64,000 nucleotides of DNA, from positions 1 to 64,000 of the forward strand of contig NZ_FXYY01000016.1 of NCBI RefSeq assembly GCF_900169165.1, read 5' to 3'. Made by a program: the position numbers and the translations under genes. The notes beneath the pieces are model-generated. The model was not told where the DNA came from and ran no database searches. It was given only the letters and a program-made list of their open reading frames with translations. Of the stretch, positions 27,682 to 35,838 are shown piece by piece. Each line of letters starts with the position of its first letter. The first letter of the stretch is position 1. The stretch is from Brevibacterium linens ATCC 9172. GTDB lineage: Bacteria > Actinomycetota > Actinomycetes > Actinomycetales > Brevibacteriaceae.

Positions 27682-27687
27682 ACGCTA
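27682..27687 (-). promoter_or_regulatory. -10 box of a leaderless promoter (kinase operon)
   Basis: TAGCGT on the minus strand, 7 nt before the kinase ATG. No clear -35 and no Shine-Dalgarno are visible. Confidence 0.35.
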
Positions 27688-27828
27688 CGGGAGTGACGTC
27701 GCGGCCAACAGCACGAAGACCTCCGACCCCGCATCGGGTTTTCCCCCGCGGCAGTGACCGGCCCCACCCTTCGCCATCGTCAGCGACAGAACACCCCGGT
27801 GACGGCTGATTGCGCCGTTACCGACGCA

Positions 27829-29118
27829 TCACACCGCTGCAACGGTAGGACGAGTCTCTGACGATGGCTCGCGGTCCGAGTCGCCCGCGGCACCGTTGGC
27901 CGAAGCCGCACCTCCACCGACAGCTCCCGCCGTCGCGTCGAGGGCCTGCGCGAGGTCGGCGAGGATGTCGTCGATGTCCTCGATGCCGACCGAGAGGCGG
28001 ATGAACGCCCCGTCGATGCTCAGCTCGCAGTCGGCCACGGCCAGGTGCGTCATCGTCGCGGGATGATCGATGAGGGACTCGACTCCGCCGAGCGACTCGG
28101 CCAGGGTGATCAGCTTCGTGCTCTTCACGAGCGCCAGCGCACGCTCCTCGGTGTCGGTGCGCAGGGAGACCACTCCCCCGAACCCGTTCATCTGCGCCTT
28201 CGCGACCTCATGACCCGGGTGGGAAGGCAGTCCGGGGTAGAGCACCTCGGCGATCTCATCGCGTGTCTCCAGCCATTCGGCCACGGCCTGCGCGTTCTCG
28301 CAGTGGGCCTTCATCCGCACCGGCAGGGTCTTGATCCCGCGCCGGGTCAGCCACGCGTCGAAGGGGGCGATCCCCAGGCTCACGGAGGCCAGGTGGCTCT
28401 CGAGACGCCCGACCACCTCGGCGGCGCGGGCGCAGGTGGTGCCGTCACCGGCGAGCACGGCACCGCCGATGACATCGGAATGGCCATTGATGAACTTCGT
28501 CGTCGAGTGGATGACGAGATCGGCGCCCAGGTCGAGCGGGCGCTGCAGGATCGGGGTCGCGAACGTCGAGTCGACGGCCAGCAGCGCGTTCGCCTCGTGC
28601 GCGAGCCGAGCGGTCTCGGCGATGTCGACGATGTCGAGGCCGGGGTTGCTCGGGGTCTCGACCCAGATGATCGCGGTGTTGTCGTTGATGGCGGCGGCGA
28701 GCGCCGCAGTGTCGGTGAGATCGACGGTGCGGATGACCACGCCCCACCGTTCGTATTCGTTCTTCAGCAGACGGTGCGTGCCGCCGTAGACGTCGCGGGG
28801 AATGATGATCTCATCACCGGGCCCCAGCAGCGCGGAGAACACGGCCACTTCGGCGGACGTGCCTGAGTTGACCGCGGCTGCGAACGTCGCATTCTCGAGT
28901 TCGCACAGTGCCTCTTCGAGGTCGCTGCGGTTCGGGGTGCCGGTGCGCGCGTAGTCGAAGCCTGCGCGAGTGTCGCCCGGGGTGTCCATCATGAAGGTCG
29001 AGGTCTGGAAGATCGGAGCCACAACCGAACCGGTGTGCGCTTCGGGCATAGCCCCCGAGTGCACCGATCGGGTCGAGATTCCGGCGGGTGTTGTGGGCTC
29101 GGTGGCAAATGAACTCAC
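27829..29118 (-). CDS. metB: Cystathionine gamma-synthase / PLP-dependent Cys-Met metabolism enzyme
   Basis: 429 residues of the Cys/Met PLP-enzyme family. Typical motifs are YARTGTPNRSDLEEALCELE, the PLP phosphate-binding SGTSAEVAVF, WVETPSNPGLDIVD, and the lysine loop LVIHSTTKFINGHSDVIGGA. SLGGVESLIDHPATMTH near the C-terminus is characteristic of gamma-synthases and lyases. It probably makes cystathionine from an activated homoserine and cysteine; gamma-lyase activity cannot be excluded. I start at GTG 29118, with AAGGAAGGA about 6 nt upstream. The last 35 residues are a variable Ala/Gly/Ser-rich tail. A 14-bp-stem hairpin sits in its leader. Confidence 0.88.
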   Translation of the reverse strand: MSSFATEPTTPAGISTRSVHSGAMPEAHTGSVVAPIFQTSTFMMDTPGDTRAGFDYARTGTPNRSDLEEALCELENATFAAAVNSGTSAEVAVFSALLGPGDEIIIPRDVYGGTHRLLKNEYERWGVVIRTVDLTDTAALAAAINDNTAIIWVETPSNPGLDIVDIAETARLAHEANALLAVDSTFATPILQRPLDLGADLVIHSTTKFINGHSDVIGGAVLAGDGTTCARAAEVVGRLESHLASVSLGIAPFDAWLTRRGIKTLPVRMKAHCENAQAVAEWLETRDEIAEVLYPGLPSHPGHEVAKAQMNGFGGVVSLRTDTEERALALVKSTKLITLAESLGGVESLIDHPATMTHLAVADCELSIDGAFIRLSVGIEDIDDILADLAQALDATAGAVGGGAASANGAAGDSDREPSSETRPTVAAV

Positions 29119-29135
29119 GGCGGATCCTTCCTTCA

Positions 29136-29170
29136 CTGATGGTGACCGCTGCTTCTGCGGTCACCATCAG
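29136..29170 (-). promoter_or_regulatory. Perfect hairpin in the metB leader
   Basis: CTGATGGTGACCGC (29136-29149) is exactly inverted at 29157-29170, giving a 14-bp stem with a 7-nt loop only about 8 nt upstream of the metB ribosome site. It could be a repressor operator or an RNA element. It does not match a SAM riboswitch. Confidence 0.5.
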
Positions 29171-29874
29171 TCTGCTCTGCCGTGGACCCCACGCGCGCGC
29201 TCCATGACGCGCGCGGTCATTCCACGTCATAATGTCCGTCATCTTTCGACGCAGAACGTCACCATCACCCGCCGAGTCGGCTCGCCGTCCCATGTGACCG
29301 TGGCCCTACCGACGCCCGTTCTTCGCCGAGGCGGCTCACTGTCCCGGGTGCCCGGCCCCCGCGGCGACCGGTCTCGGCCGTTCACCCGGCGAGGAGCTCC
29401 CGACGGTCGGACGCCGCCGACACAGCGTCGAGAATCGCCGAGGCGATGCGCTCGTTGTCAGCGAATACCGACGCACCCGTGTGCGGACGACAGCAGGTTC
29501 TCCAGCGGTCGGTCGGGGTGAGACAGGTCGAACAGATCCGCCGAGTCGGTGAGGACCTCCCGCGCCGAGGTAGCGGTCGTCGCGAATCCGGCACGGTCTC
29601 TCACTGCATCGGCCTGACTGGACTGGCCCTCGTCCTCGTTCCATGGCTCCCAGTCGTTCTGGCGAGAACGTCGACGGCAATGCGGGCACCGGCGAGGACT
29701 GCCAGGGACAGTCTCTCCCCCGCCGACCGATACTTCCGAGGGATACCGTCCACCGGTCACCTCAAACTCGCCGCGGCCGATCGTGTGAGAATGGCGGTGA
29801 GCACGCCCGACCACGCGGCCGACTCGCTCGGCGACAGACGCCGAGCCCGGGCCCGCCGGTAAAAGGAGAGAACC
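29171..29874. other. Long stretch without an intact gene
   Basis: About 700 nt with no intact gene. A copy of CGCCGAGGCGG is at 29324-29334. On the minus strand between about 29380 and 29870, three frames carry protein-like fragments, for example AREVLTDSADLFDLSHPDRP and, one frame over, NERIASAILDAVSAASDRRE ending in a stop at 29382. This suggests one decayed gene with frameshifts, which I cannot identify. The ribosome site AAAGGAGAG of the next gene ends the stretch. Confidence 0.35.
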
Positions 29875-30906
29875 GTGACGATCGCCTTCGCGAAGACCTC
29901 ACTGCCCATCATCGGTGCCCCCATGGCCGGTGGGACGACGACACCCGAACTCACCGAAGCGGTCGCCCGGGCCGGCGGATTCCCATTCGTCGCTGGCGGC
30001 TATCTCACCGCCGAGGCTCTCGCTCCTCTCGTCGAGAGGATGCGTGAAGCGACCTCGAACTTCGGCGTCAATCTCTTCGCTCCGAATCCCGTTCCCGTCG
30101 ATCGAGAGGCTTTCGACGACTTCGTCAGTGCGCTCGAACCGGCCGCTGCCGCCCGCGGGATCACGCTCGAACCCGAACCGGTTGAGGATGACGACCATTT
30201 CGACGACAAGCTCGACTGGCTCACCGAGCACCCCGTCCCCCTGGTCTCGCTGACGTTCAATCTGCCCACCGCCGAGGCGGTCGACCGCCTCCACGCCGTC
30301 GGCACTCAGGTCGTCGCCACCGTCACCTCGGTCCCCGAGGCCCGTGCGGCCTCCGAAGTCGGGGTCGACGGGCTCATCGTCCAGGGGCCGCGTGCCGGCG
30401 GACATTCGGGTACGGCCGATCCGACGCGGACCATCGAGGACCGCGCGACCGTCGATCTCGTCCGTGACATCCTCGCCGAGGTGGACCTGCCCGTGGCAGC
30501 CGGAGGCGGAGTCGACGGTGAGGCAATGGTGGGTGACCTCCTCGGTGCTGGGGCGAGCGCCGTCGTCGTCGGCACCCTGCTGCTGCGCTCCGACGAGGCG
30601 GGCACAACACCGACGCATCGGGCCGCACTCGCCGCCGACGAGTTCACGGAGACGCGGCTGACCAGGGCGTTCACGGGACGGCCGGCGCGGGCACTGGTCA
30701 ATGACTTCGTGCGGACGTTCGACTCGATCGCCATCGACGCGTACCCGGCGGTGCACCATCTGACGAAAGAGTTCCGCGCCGCGGCGAAGAAGGCCGATGA
30801 CCCGCACGGCCTGCACCTGTGGGCCGGGACCGGCTACCGCAGCGCCCAGGAAGGATCGGCGGAGACCATCGTCAAGAACCTCGGCGCCGGATTCGCCCGC
30901 GAGTAG
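29875..30906 (+). CDS. Nitronate monooxygenase (2-nitropropane dioxygenase family)
   Basis: 343 residues forming an FMN-binding TIM barrel. The opening PIIGAPMAGGTTTPELTEAV, the central VDGLIVQGPRAGGHSGT (with the catalytic His) and VAAGGGVDGEAM plus ASAVVVGTLLLRSDEAG (FMN phosphate site) are family hallmarks. It oxidises alkyl nitronates such as propionate-3-nitronate and is usually considered a detoxification enzyme. The GTG start at 29875 has AAAGGAGAG upstream. It appears to be a single-gene unit. Confidence 0.9.
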   Translation: MTIAFAKTSLPIIGAPMAGGTTTPELTEAVARAGGFPFVAGGYLTAEALAPLVERMREATSNFGVNLFAPNPVPVDREAFDDFVSALEPAAAARGITLEPEPVEDDDHFDDKLDWLTEHPVPLVSLTFNLPTAEAVDRLHAVGTQVVATVTSVPEARAASEVGVDGLIVQGPRAGGHSGTADPTRTIEDRATVDLVRDILAEVDLPVAAGGGVDGEAMVGDLLGAGASAVVVGTLLLRSDEAGTTPTHRAALAADEFTETRLTRAFTGRPARALVNDFVRTFDSIAIDAYPAVHHLTKEFRAAAKKADDPHGLHLWAGTGYRSAQEGSAETIVKNLGAGFARE

Positions 30907-30954
30907 TCAACGAGCCGGCGTACCCCGCACACGCCCCTCTCCGAACCGCGCCGC

Positions 30955-31105
30955 TCAGCTCCCGGTGACGACCAACCCGGAGTCGTCGGCGGCGACGACG
31001 ATCTGGGTACGGTCGCACAGTCCCAGCTTCGACAAGATCCTCGAGACGTGAGTGTTCACGGGGACGGACGCGGGTGGGCACGGCCACCTCGGCGGAGGTT
31101 TCGGC
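30955..31105 (-). pseudogene. C-terminal remnant of a LuxR/NarL response regulator
   Basis: On the minus strand the last 35 codons read VNTHVSRILSKLGLCDRTQI and on to a stop, which is the DNA-recognition helix and tail of a NarL-type regulator. Just upstream the family sequence continues in another frame as ETSAEVAVPTR, so there is a one-base frameshift, and no receiver domain follows. It is a truncated, dead fragment next to the membrane-protein gene. The rest of 30907-31249 holds nothing else that I can recognise. Confidence 0.6.
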
Positions 31106-31249
31106 ATCAGGGGATGCGCGAACGCGTCGAAGCCTTGGACGGGAGCCTGCAGGTGGGGCCGACTCAACACCGCCTCAGGTACGTGTCGAGCATCCGGTGC
31201 CATACTGGAAATCCCCTCCTGCTTTCCCTTCTGGAAGGACTGTCGCCCC

Positions 31250-32137
31250 ATGTCACAGCCGCCTCCCGCCGCTTCTGCACCTCCGCCCTCGTCGGCAACC
31301 GCCTCGGCGTCGGATCCGAAGGCACCGAGACGATCGGTGCGTATCCTGCGGCGCACGATCGCCATCGTCATCGTCGTGGCCTTCAGCCTGGCAGCGGCCG
31401 GCGGGATCATCGTCCTCCTCGGCGACATCGAGTCCGAAACGACGTATAAAGTCATCGGCACCACGGCTCTGACCGGCGCCGTCAGTGTCGCAGCGTTCTG
31501 CGGCGCCACGCTCATCGGTCGCCGGACCCAGTGGTTCGGAATCGTCACGATCGGCATGGCTGCAGTCACGATGGCGCTGAGTCTGTGGTTCCTCTGGGGT
31601 GATCCATTGGGTGGACCGGATAACTACGATGTCTGGGACTTCCTGTTCAAAACCCTGTCCTCGTTCGCACTCCTCACCGCTGTCGCCTCGATATCCGCGC
31701 TCATTCTGCTGTTGGTGCCCCGGTCCTGGATGGTGCGGATCGGGCTGCCGATCACGCTCGGCCTGCTTGGCCTCGGCACGAGCCTGGTTCTCGTCACGAT
31801 CTGGGTGGAGTCGGCGTGGGAACTCGAGTGGCTGACCCGCCTCAACGGGATCGTGTGGATCCTCGCCGCACTCGGGGTCGTCGTCGTGCCGCTGACCTCG
31901 CTGCTGCTCAGGGCCGGGTCGAAGCCTGCGCGCGCCGACCGCGCCGGCGAGACGTCAGCCCGATCGACTCAACCGTCGTCGTCCGAGCCGTCGTCCCAAC
32001 CGGCGCCGGCCCTGTCGCCTTCGACGCTCGATCGCATCAACGCCGCTGCGCGGGCCGAGGGCATCACTGCAGATGAGCTCATCGATCGGCTTCTGACCGC
32101 GGAGCCTCGAACCCCTTCGGCAGACGAGAGTCGATGA
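31250..32137 (+). CDS. Hypothetical multi-pass membrane protein
   Basis: 295 residues, family not recognised. After a 35-residue Pro/Ser/Ala-rich N-terminus there are about six hydrophobic helices arranged in pairs (first IAIVIVVAFSLAAAGGIIVL, last IVWILAALGVVVVPLTSLLL). The C-terminal 75 residues are hydrophilic and end in a short helical stretch, TLDRINAAARAEGITADELI, resembling small helix-turn-helix tails. I start at ATG 31250, preceded by GGAAGGA. Its 3' end overlaps the convergent gene 32079-32483 by 59 nt. Confidence 0.65.
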   Translation: MSQPPPAASAPPPSSATASASDPKAPRRSVRILRRTIAIVIVVAFSLAAAGGIIVLLGDIESETTYKVIGTTALTGAVSVAAFCGATLIGRRTQWFGIVTIGMAAVTMALSLWFLWGDPLGGPDNYDVWDFLFKTLSSFALLTAVASISALILLLVPRSWMVRIGLPITLGLLGLGTSLVLVTIWVESAWELEWLTRLNGIVWILAALGVVVVPLTSLLLRAGSKPARADRAGETSARSTQPSSSEPSSQPAPALSPSTLDRINAAARAEGITADELIDRLLTAEPRTPSADESR

Positions 32138-32483
32138 AACCTGCGACGAAGGCGCCGAGGACGAGCAGGATGAGGAGCGCGATCATGCCGGCGAAGTTCG
32201 ACAGCACGGGGTTCTTGAAATCGAACAGTCCCGGCCAGATGGCGTAGACGACCACACAGCACACGCCCACGAATCCGAACACGTTGAGCGTCGCCTGGCC
32301 CGTGGACCGTGCGCGCTTCCCGCTGTGCTTTGAGGCTTTCTCTTCGGGGGTGCCGAACTCGGCGTCGGGTGTCGTCCCTGCCGCCTCCGCTCTGTCTTTG
32401 ACCTCGTGGAGGACGGTGAGGACCTGGTCTTCTTCACACCCGCGCTTGCGCAGGTTCTGGGCGAGCTCGCTGTAGTAGCTCAT
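32079..32483 (-). CDS. Small membrane protein with N-terminal HAAS-like helical domain
   Basis: 134 residues. The N-terminus (MSYYSELAQNLRKRGCEEDQ) resembles the short helical HAAS/DUF1700 signalling domain that is usually followed by membrane helices. Two such helices follow (about 70-86 and 93-118). The gene follows the CPBP-protease gene with an ATGA overlap, so the two are co-translated, and the pair may form one membrane unit. Its 3' end overlaps the convergent membrane-protein gene. Function unknown. Confidence 0.6.
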   Translation of the reverse strand: MSYYSELAQNLRKRGCEEDQVLTVLHEVKDRAEAAGTTPDAEFGTPEEKASKHSGKRARSTGQATLNVFGFVGVCCVVVYAIWPGLFDFKNPVLSNFAGMIALLILLVLGAFVAGFIDSRLPKGFEAPRSEADR

Positions 32484-33493
32484 GACAGGTTCGCTTTCGT
32501 TTCGGTGTCGGCGTTCACGTCGCTGTCCACCGCGGTTTCCTCGTTCTCTGGGCTGTCCCCGCTGGGACGCCTCGGTTCACGGTCGGTCGGGCCGCCTCGG
32601 CGAAAGGACGATCCGCTTCGGCGGCGATGATCGAGGACGACGACGGTGCCGAAGATGATCGGAGCCGCGATCGACATGACGACCTCCATCGTCGGTGCGC
32701 TCGTCGCATTGAGGTCGGCACCGGCGAGCAAACCCAGACCGAACGCGAAGACGTTGTTGACGATGTGGAAGGCGATTGCCGCCTCGAGACCGCCGGTGAT
32801 GATGGTCAGGGTGCCGACGATGACGGCGAAGATGCCGACGTCGATGAGTCCCGGCAGGTCGTAAAGGTGGCCAGCGACGAACATCGGCACGGGGATGAGC
32901 ACGGCCCACGCGGGGTGGCGCAGCCATGAGCCGATGATGTTCATGGCCAGGCCGCGGAAGACGATCTCCTCGGCCGTCGCCTGGAAGGGAACGAGGAGGA
33001 TGATTGCGATGAGCATGGCGAGCACTTGGCTGTTCCATACGATTCCCGAGGTCAGGTTGCCCATCGCTCCGTCGGAGAAGATGACCATGACGATCGCGCA
33101 GACCACCCATACGGCCGCGCCGACCAGCAGATAAAGGCCGAGCCGCCCCCATCGCATGCCGCCGCGGAGCGAGAACATCGAGGAGAACAAGCGCCGGTAG
33201 ATGCATAAGGTCGCGAGCTCGGCGGTCGGCCACATGAGGATCACGCTGATGAGTCCGAAGAGGATGCCGGTGGTCGTGTTCATGTCGATGAGCTGGTCCG
33301 ACCACGCGTTGAAGTCGCTGTCGGCGCCGAGGGCGAACAGTGCCCAGAGGAAGAAGCCGACGAAGAGGACGACTATTGCGATGAGGTAGAACACCGCGGC
33401 CAGGACGGCCACGAGGAGCGGTTTGTACCACCGGTTGCCTGGCAATGCGGCGAACTGACGATGGTAGTGCAGTGTGTGGGGTTGAGTTCTCAT
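32480..33493 (-). CDS. CPBP family intramembrane metalloprotease
   Basis: 337 residues with about eight membrane helices. The CPBP (Abi/Rce1-like) catalytic motifs are in order: the paired glutamates in ATAEEIVFRG, the His in FVAGHLYDL and HIVNNV. These enzymes are membrane proteases, some linked to bacteriocin self-immunity or to protein maturation. The C-terminal 60 residues are a charged, disordered tail that contains one CGCCGAGGCGG copy. I start at ATG 33493 rather than 12 codons upstream, because the upstream in-frame segment lacks a ribosome site. Substrate unknown. Confidence 0.8.
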   Translation of the reverse strand: MRTQPHTLHYHRQFAALPGNRWYKPLLVAVLAAVFYLIAIVVLFVGFFLWALFALGADSDFNAWSDQLIDMNTTTGILFGLISVILMWPTAELATLCIYRRLFSSMFSLRGGMRWGRLGLYLLVGAAVWVVCAIVMVIFSDGAMGNLTSGIVWNSQVLAMLIAIILLVPFQATAEEIVFRGLAMNIIGSWLRHPAWAVLIPVPMFVAGHLYDLPGLIDVGIFAVIVGTLTIITGGLEAAIAFHIVNNVFAFGLGLLAGADLNATSAPTMEVVMSIAAPIIFGTVVVLDHRRRSGSSFRRGGPTDREPRRPSGDSPENEETAVDSDVNADTETKANLS

Positions 33494-33550
33494 GTCTCCA
33501 CCCTTTCGAAACCGGCGGCCGCCCACCATCGGTCAAGGGCATGATTCATG

Positions 33551-33566
33551 TCATCCGATCGGATGA
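33551..33566. promoter_or_regulatory. Perfect 16-bp palindrome, candidate operator
   Basis: TCATCCGATCGGATGA is perfectly self-complementary and lies between the divergent CPBP-protease and second histidine-kinase genes (57 nt and 108 nt from their starts). Perfect palindromes of this size in divergent promoter regions are often regulator sites; which regulator is unknown. Confidence 0.45.
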
Positions 33567-33662
33567 ATGCGCCTGTCAGAAGTCCTTCGGCCGGGTCCCG
33601 GCAGCCCCGGCGACGGACACATCTCATCCTTTCGGACGACAGATTCCCGGCCCTCACCCCGG

Positions 33663-33668
33663 TAGGCT
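33663..33668 (+). promoter_or_regulatory. -10 box of a leaderless promoter (second kinase)
   Basis: TAGGCT, 6 nt before the GTG start at 33675. A purine run (AAGG) is too close to the start to be an ordinary ribosome site. Confidence 0.35.
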
Positions 33669-33674
33669 CGAAGG

Positions 33675-35084
33675 GTGACACCTCGCCCCGCCCGCCGCTC
33701 TCTCGCGCATGCCCTGATCTGGACAGGCATCTCCGCGGTCATCGGCGTGCTCCTCCTCATCATCGTCGTCGGAATCGAGTGGCCGGACCTCGACAGTGCA
33801 GCAGCCCAGGATGACGCTCTCTTCTTCGAGTTCCTCATCCACCTCGTCTTCGGTTTCATCGCCCTCCTCTGTCTGCCATTCGTCCTCTTCTGCGACGGAC
33901 GCCGAGTTCCGCGCAAGCAGCTGCGGCCGAAGGTCCTGGCCGCAGAGAAGCTGCGCGAATTCCTCACCGTCACCGGTCACGGCGGTGAGGACTTCCTTGC
34001 CGTCGACGGTTCGGTAGAGTCGCTTCAGCGCCGCACAGGTGGCTGGATTCCCATCGTTCTCGGAATCATCGGGATCTTCTGCGGGACGATCAGTGCCATG
34101 GGTGCGGCCGCCGCATCGATCATCATCGTGTCCTTGTCGGCCCGACGCAGCTGGTCGCTCGACTTCGTCGCCCTCATCGCCGCTCTGGCCGCGTTCTCTT
34201 CGACGTTCCTCCTCACTCCGCAGGCGGCGGGAGCCTTCGAGCTTCCCATCTTCGTCTTCGGCGGCGTCATCTACGCCGTGTTCGTCATCATCGGTGTCAT
34301 CCGCGGATCTCGTGAGCAGGGCTTCATCGATTCCGCCGCGCAGAACCTGCTGCGCGGACGCTCCCGGCAGGACCGTGCCATCGCCGAGGTGCGCCGCGGT
34401 ATCGCCCGCGACATGCACGATTCGCTGTCCCACCACCTCTCCGTCATCGCGATGTACTCCGGTGCCCTGTCCGTGCGGGCGGACCTCGACCCCGACGAGG
34501 TCCGTGAAAGCGCCCGCCTCATCGCCGATGCGGCCCGCCGCTCCGGCGTCGAACTCCGGGAGGTGCTCACCATGCTCCGCAGCGACGATCAGGGCACGGT
34601 CATCGACCCCGACATCGACCGCCTCGTCGCGGCCAGGGGCGACACCGCCGAGCTGCGTTACCTCGAGCCGGTGACTGCCGCGGCGCTCCACCGGTGCGGG
34701 GCGCTTGAGCGCACGACGATCTACCGCTTCGTCCAGGAGGCGATCACGAACGCGGTCAAGCACGCCCCGGGCCAGACGGTGACGATCAAGGTCGGCTTCG
34801 ACGAGGTCGACGGTCACCTCGTGCTCGTCGCCAGCAATCCGCACACAGGTCTGGCCCCGGCCTTCCGCGCCGGAGCGCAGCAGCTCGTCTCCGGATCCGG
34901 GTTGGGACTGCTCGGCCTGCGGGAGAGAATGGAGGCCATGGGCGGCGATCTCACCGTGACGACCACTCCGGAGTTCACCCTCCGTGCCCGCATCCCCGTC
35001 GATGCCGACATCGTCTCCGACGGCGACGCTCTGGGTATGACCGAATCGACCGATTCCCCCGACGAGCAGGAGACGCAGCCATGA
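33675..35084 (+). CDS. Sensor histidine kinase, DesK/NarL-partner type
   Basis: 469 residues. Membrane helices are at about 14-35, 50-72, 123-155, 163-180 and 190-210. The HisKA_3 domain has the phosphorylated His in ARDMHDSLSHHLSVIA (H248), and the HATPase domain shows FVQEAITNAVKHAPG and GSGLGLLGLRERMEAMGG. Start is GTG. It overlaps the response-regulator gene by ATGA and is its partner. The C-terminal 20 residues are acidic. Signal unknown; the location next to a CPBP protease may or may not be functional. Confidence 0.92.
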   Translation: MTPRPARRSLAHALIWTGISAVIGVLLLIIVVGIEWPDLDSAAAQDDALFFEFLIHLVFGFIALLCLPFVLFCDGRRVPRKQLRPKVLAAEKLREFLTVTGHGGEDFLAVDGSVESLQRRTGGWIPIVLGIIGIFCGTISAMGAAAASIIIVSLSARRSWSLDFVALIAALAAFSSTFLLTPQAAGAFELPIFVFGGVIYAVFVIIGVIRGSREQGFIDSAAQNLLRGRSRQDRAIAEVRRGIARDMHDSLSHHLSVIAMYSGALSVRADLDPDEVRESARLIADAARRSGVELREVLTMLRSDDQGTVIDPDIDRLVAARGDTAELRYLEPVTAAALHRCGALERTTIYRFVQEAITNAVKHAPGQTVTIKVGFDEVDGHLVLVASNPHTGLAPAFRAGAQQLVSGSGLGLLGLRERMEAMGGDLTVTTTPEFTLRARIPVDADIVSDGDALGMTESTDSPDEQETQP

Positions 35085-35713
35085 GCATTCGGGTTCTCAT
35101 CGCCGACGACGAATCGCTCATGCGCTCGGGCCTCAGGCTCCTCCTCGGCGCGGCGACCGATATCGACGTCATCGCCGAGGCAGTCGACGGTGTCGAAGCC
35201 ATCGACCTCGCCCGCCGACTGAGTCCCGACCTCGTGCTCATGGACATCCGGATGCCCCGGCTCGACGGACTCGAAGCCGCACAGACCCTGTTGAGCGAGC
35301 CCGAACACCCGCAAGTGCTCATGCTCACGGCCTTCGGCACCGACGATTTCATCCACCGCGCCCTGCAGTCCGGGGCGGCCGGTTACATCCTCAAGGACAC
35401 CCCACCGGAAGAGCTCATCAACGCCGTTCGCGCGGCTGCCGACGGCACCCGCACCCTGTCGGCGACCGCCCTGGCCACGTTGATGTCGTCCCGTCCGGCC
35501 GCCTCGGCGCCGAGTGTGGATCCGCTGGCAAATCTGTCGACCAGGGAACGGGAGATCGCCGAGGCGGTCGCGCAGGGTATGACGAACGCGCAGGTGGCGC
35601 GGTCGCTGTTCGTCTCGACGGCGACGGTGAAGACCCACTTGGCGCGCATCTTCGACAAGCTCGAGGTGACCTCGCGGGTGCAGCTGGCGCTGCTCGTCAA
35701 CGCCCGCCGCTGA
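35081..35713 (+). CDS. Response regulator, NarL/FixJ family
   Basis: 210 residues. Receiver domain with D9/D10, phospho-acceptor D55 in LVLMDIRMPRLDG and K in GYILKDTPPEEL. The LuxR-type HTH is at about 150-205 (LSTREREIAEAVAQGMTNAQ, TATVKTHLARIFDKL). Two CGCCGAGGCGG copies fall in the interdomain linker and at the start of the HTH (35499, 35557). It is co-translated with the preceding kinase and followed by a strong terminator, so the pair forms a two-gene operon. Confidence 0.93.
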   Translation: MSIRVLIADDESLMRSGLRLLLGAATDIDVIAEAVDGVEAIDLARRLSPDLVLMDIRMPRLDGLEAAQTLLSEPEHPQVLMLTAFGTDDFIHRALQSGAAGYILKDTPPEELINAVRAAADGTRTLSATALATLMSSRPAASAPSVDPLANLSTREREIAEAVAQGMTNAQVARSLFVSTATVKTHLARIFDKLEVTSRVQLALLVNARR

Positions 35714-35729
35714 CAATTCCACTCAACAG

Positions 35730-35769
35730 CAGAGCCGCCCCTCCGCGACTGCGGAGACGGGCGGCTCTG
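35730..35769. terminator. Intrinsic terminator after the two-component operon
   Basis: An 11-bp outer stem (CAGAGCCGCCC with GGGCGGCTCTG) encloses a 6-bp inner stem (CTCCGC/GCGGAG). It lies between the convergent response-regulator and SDR genes. Confidence 0.7.
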
Positions 35770-35838
35770 TCGGTTGGGCGATCCTCGGCGAGGAATTCCT
35801 CGGGGAAGGAGGGCATCCTCGGTGATGGTGTCAGCCGA

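Noticed and set aside
29119..29230. SAM riboswitch before metB
   Set aside because: Only a simple hairpin is visible; the conserved multi-stem core of known SAM riboswitches is missing.
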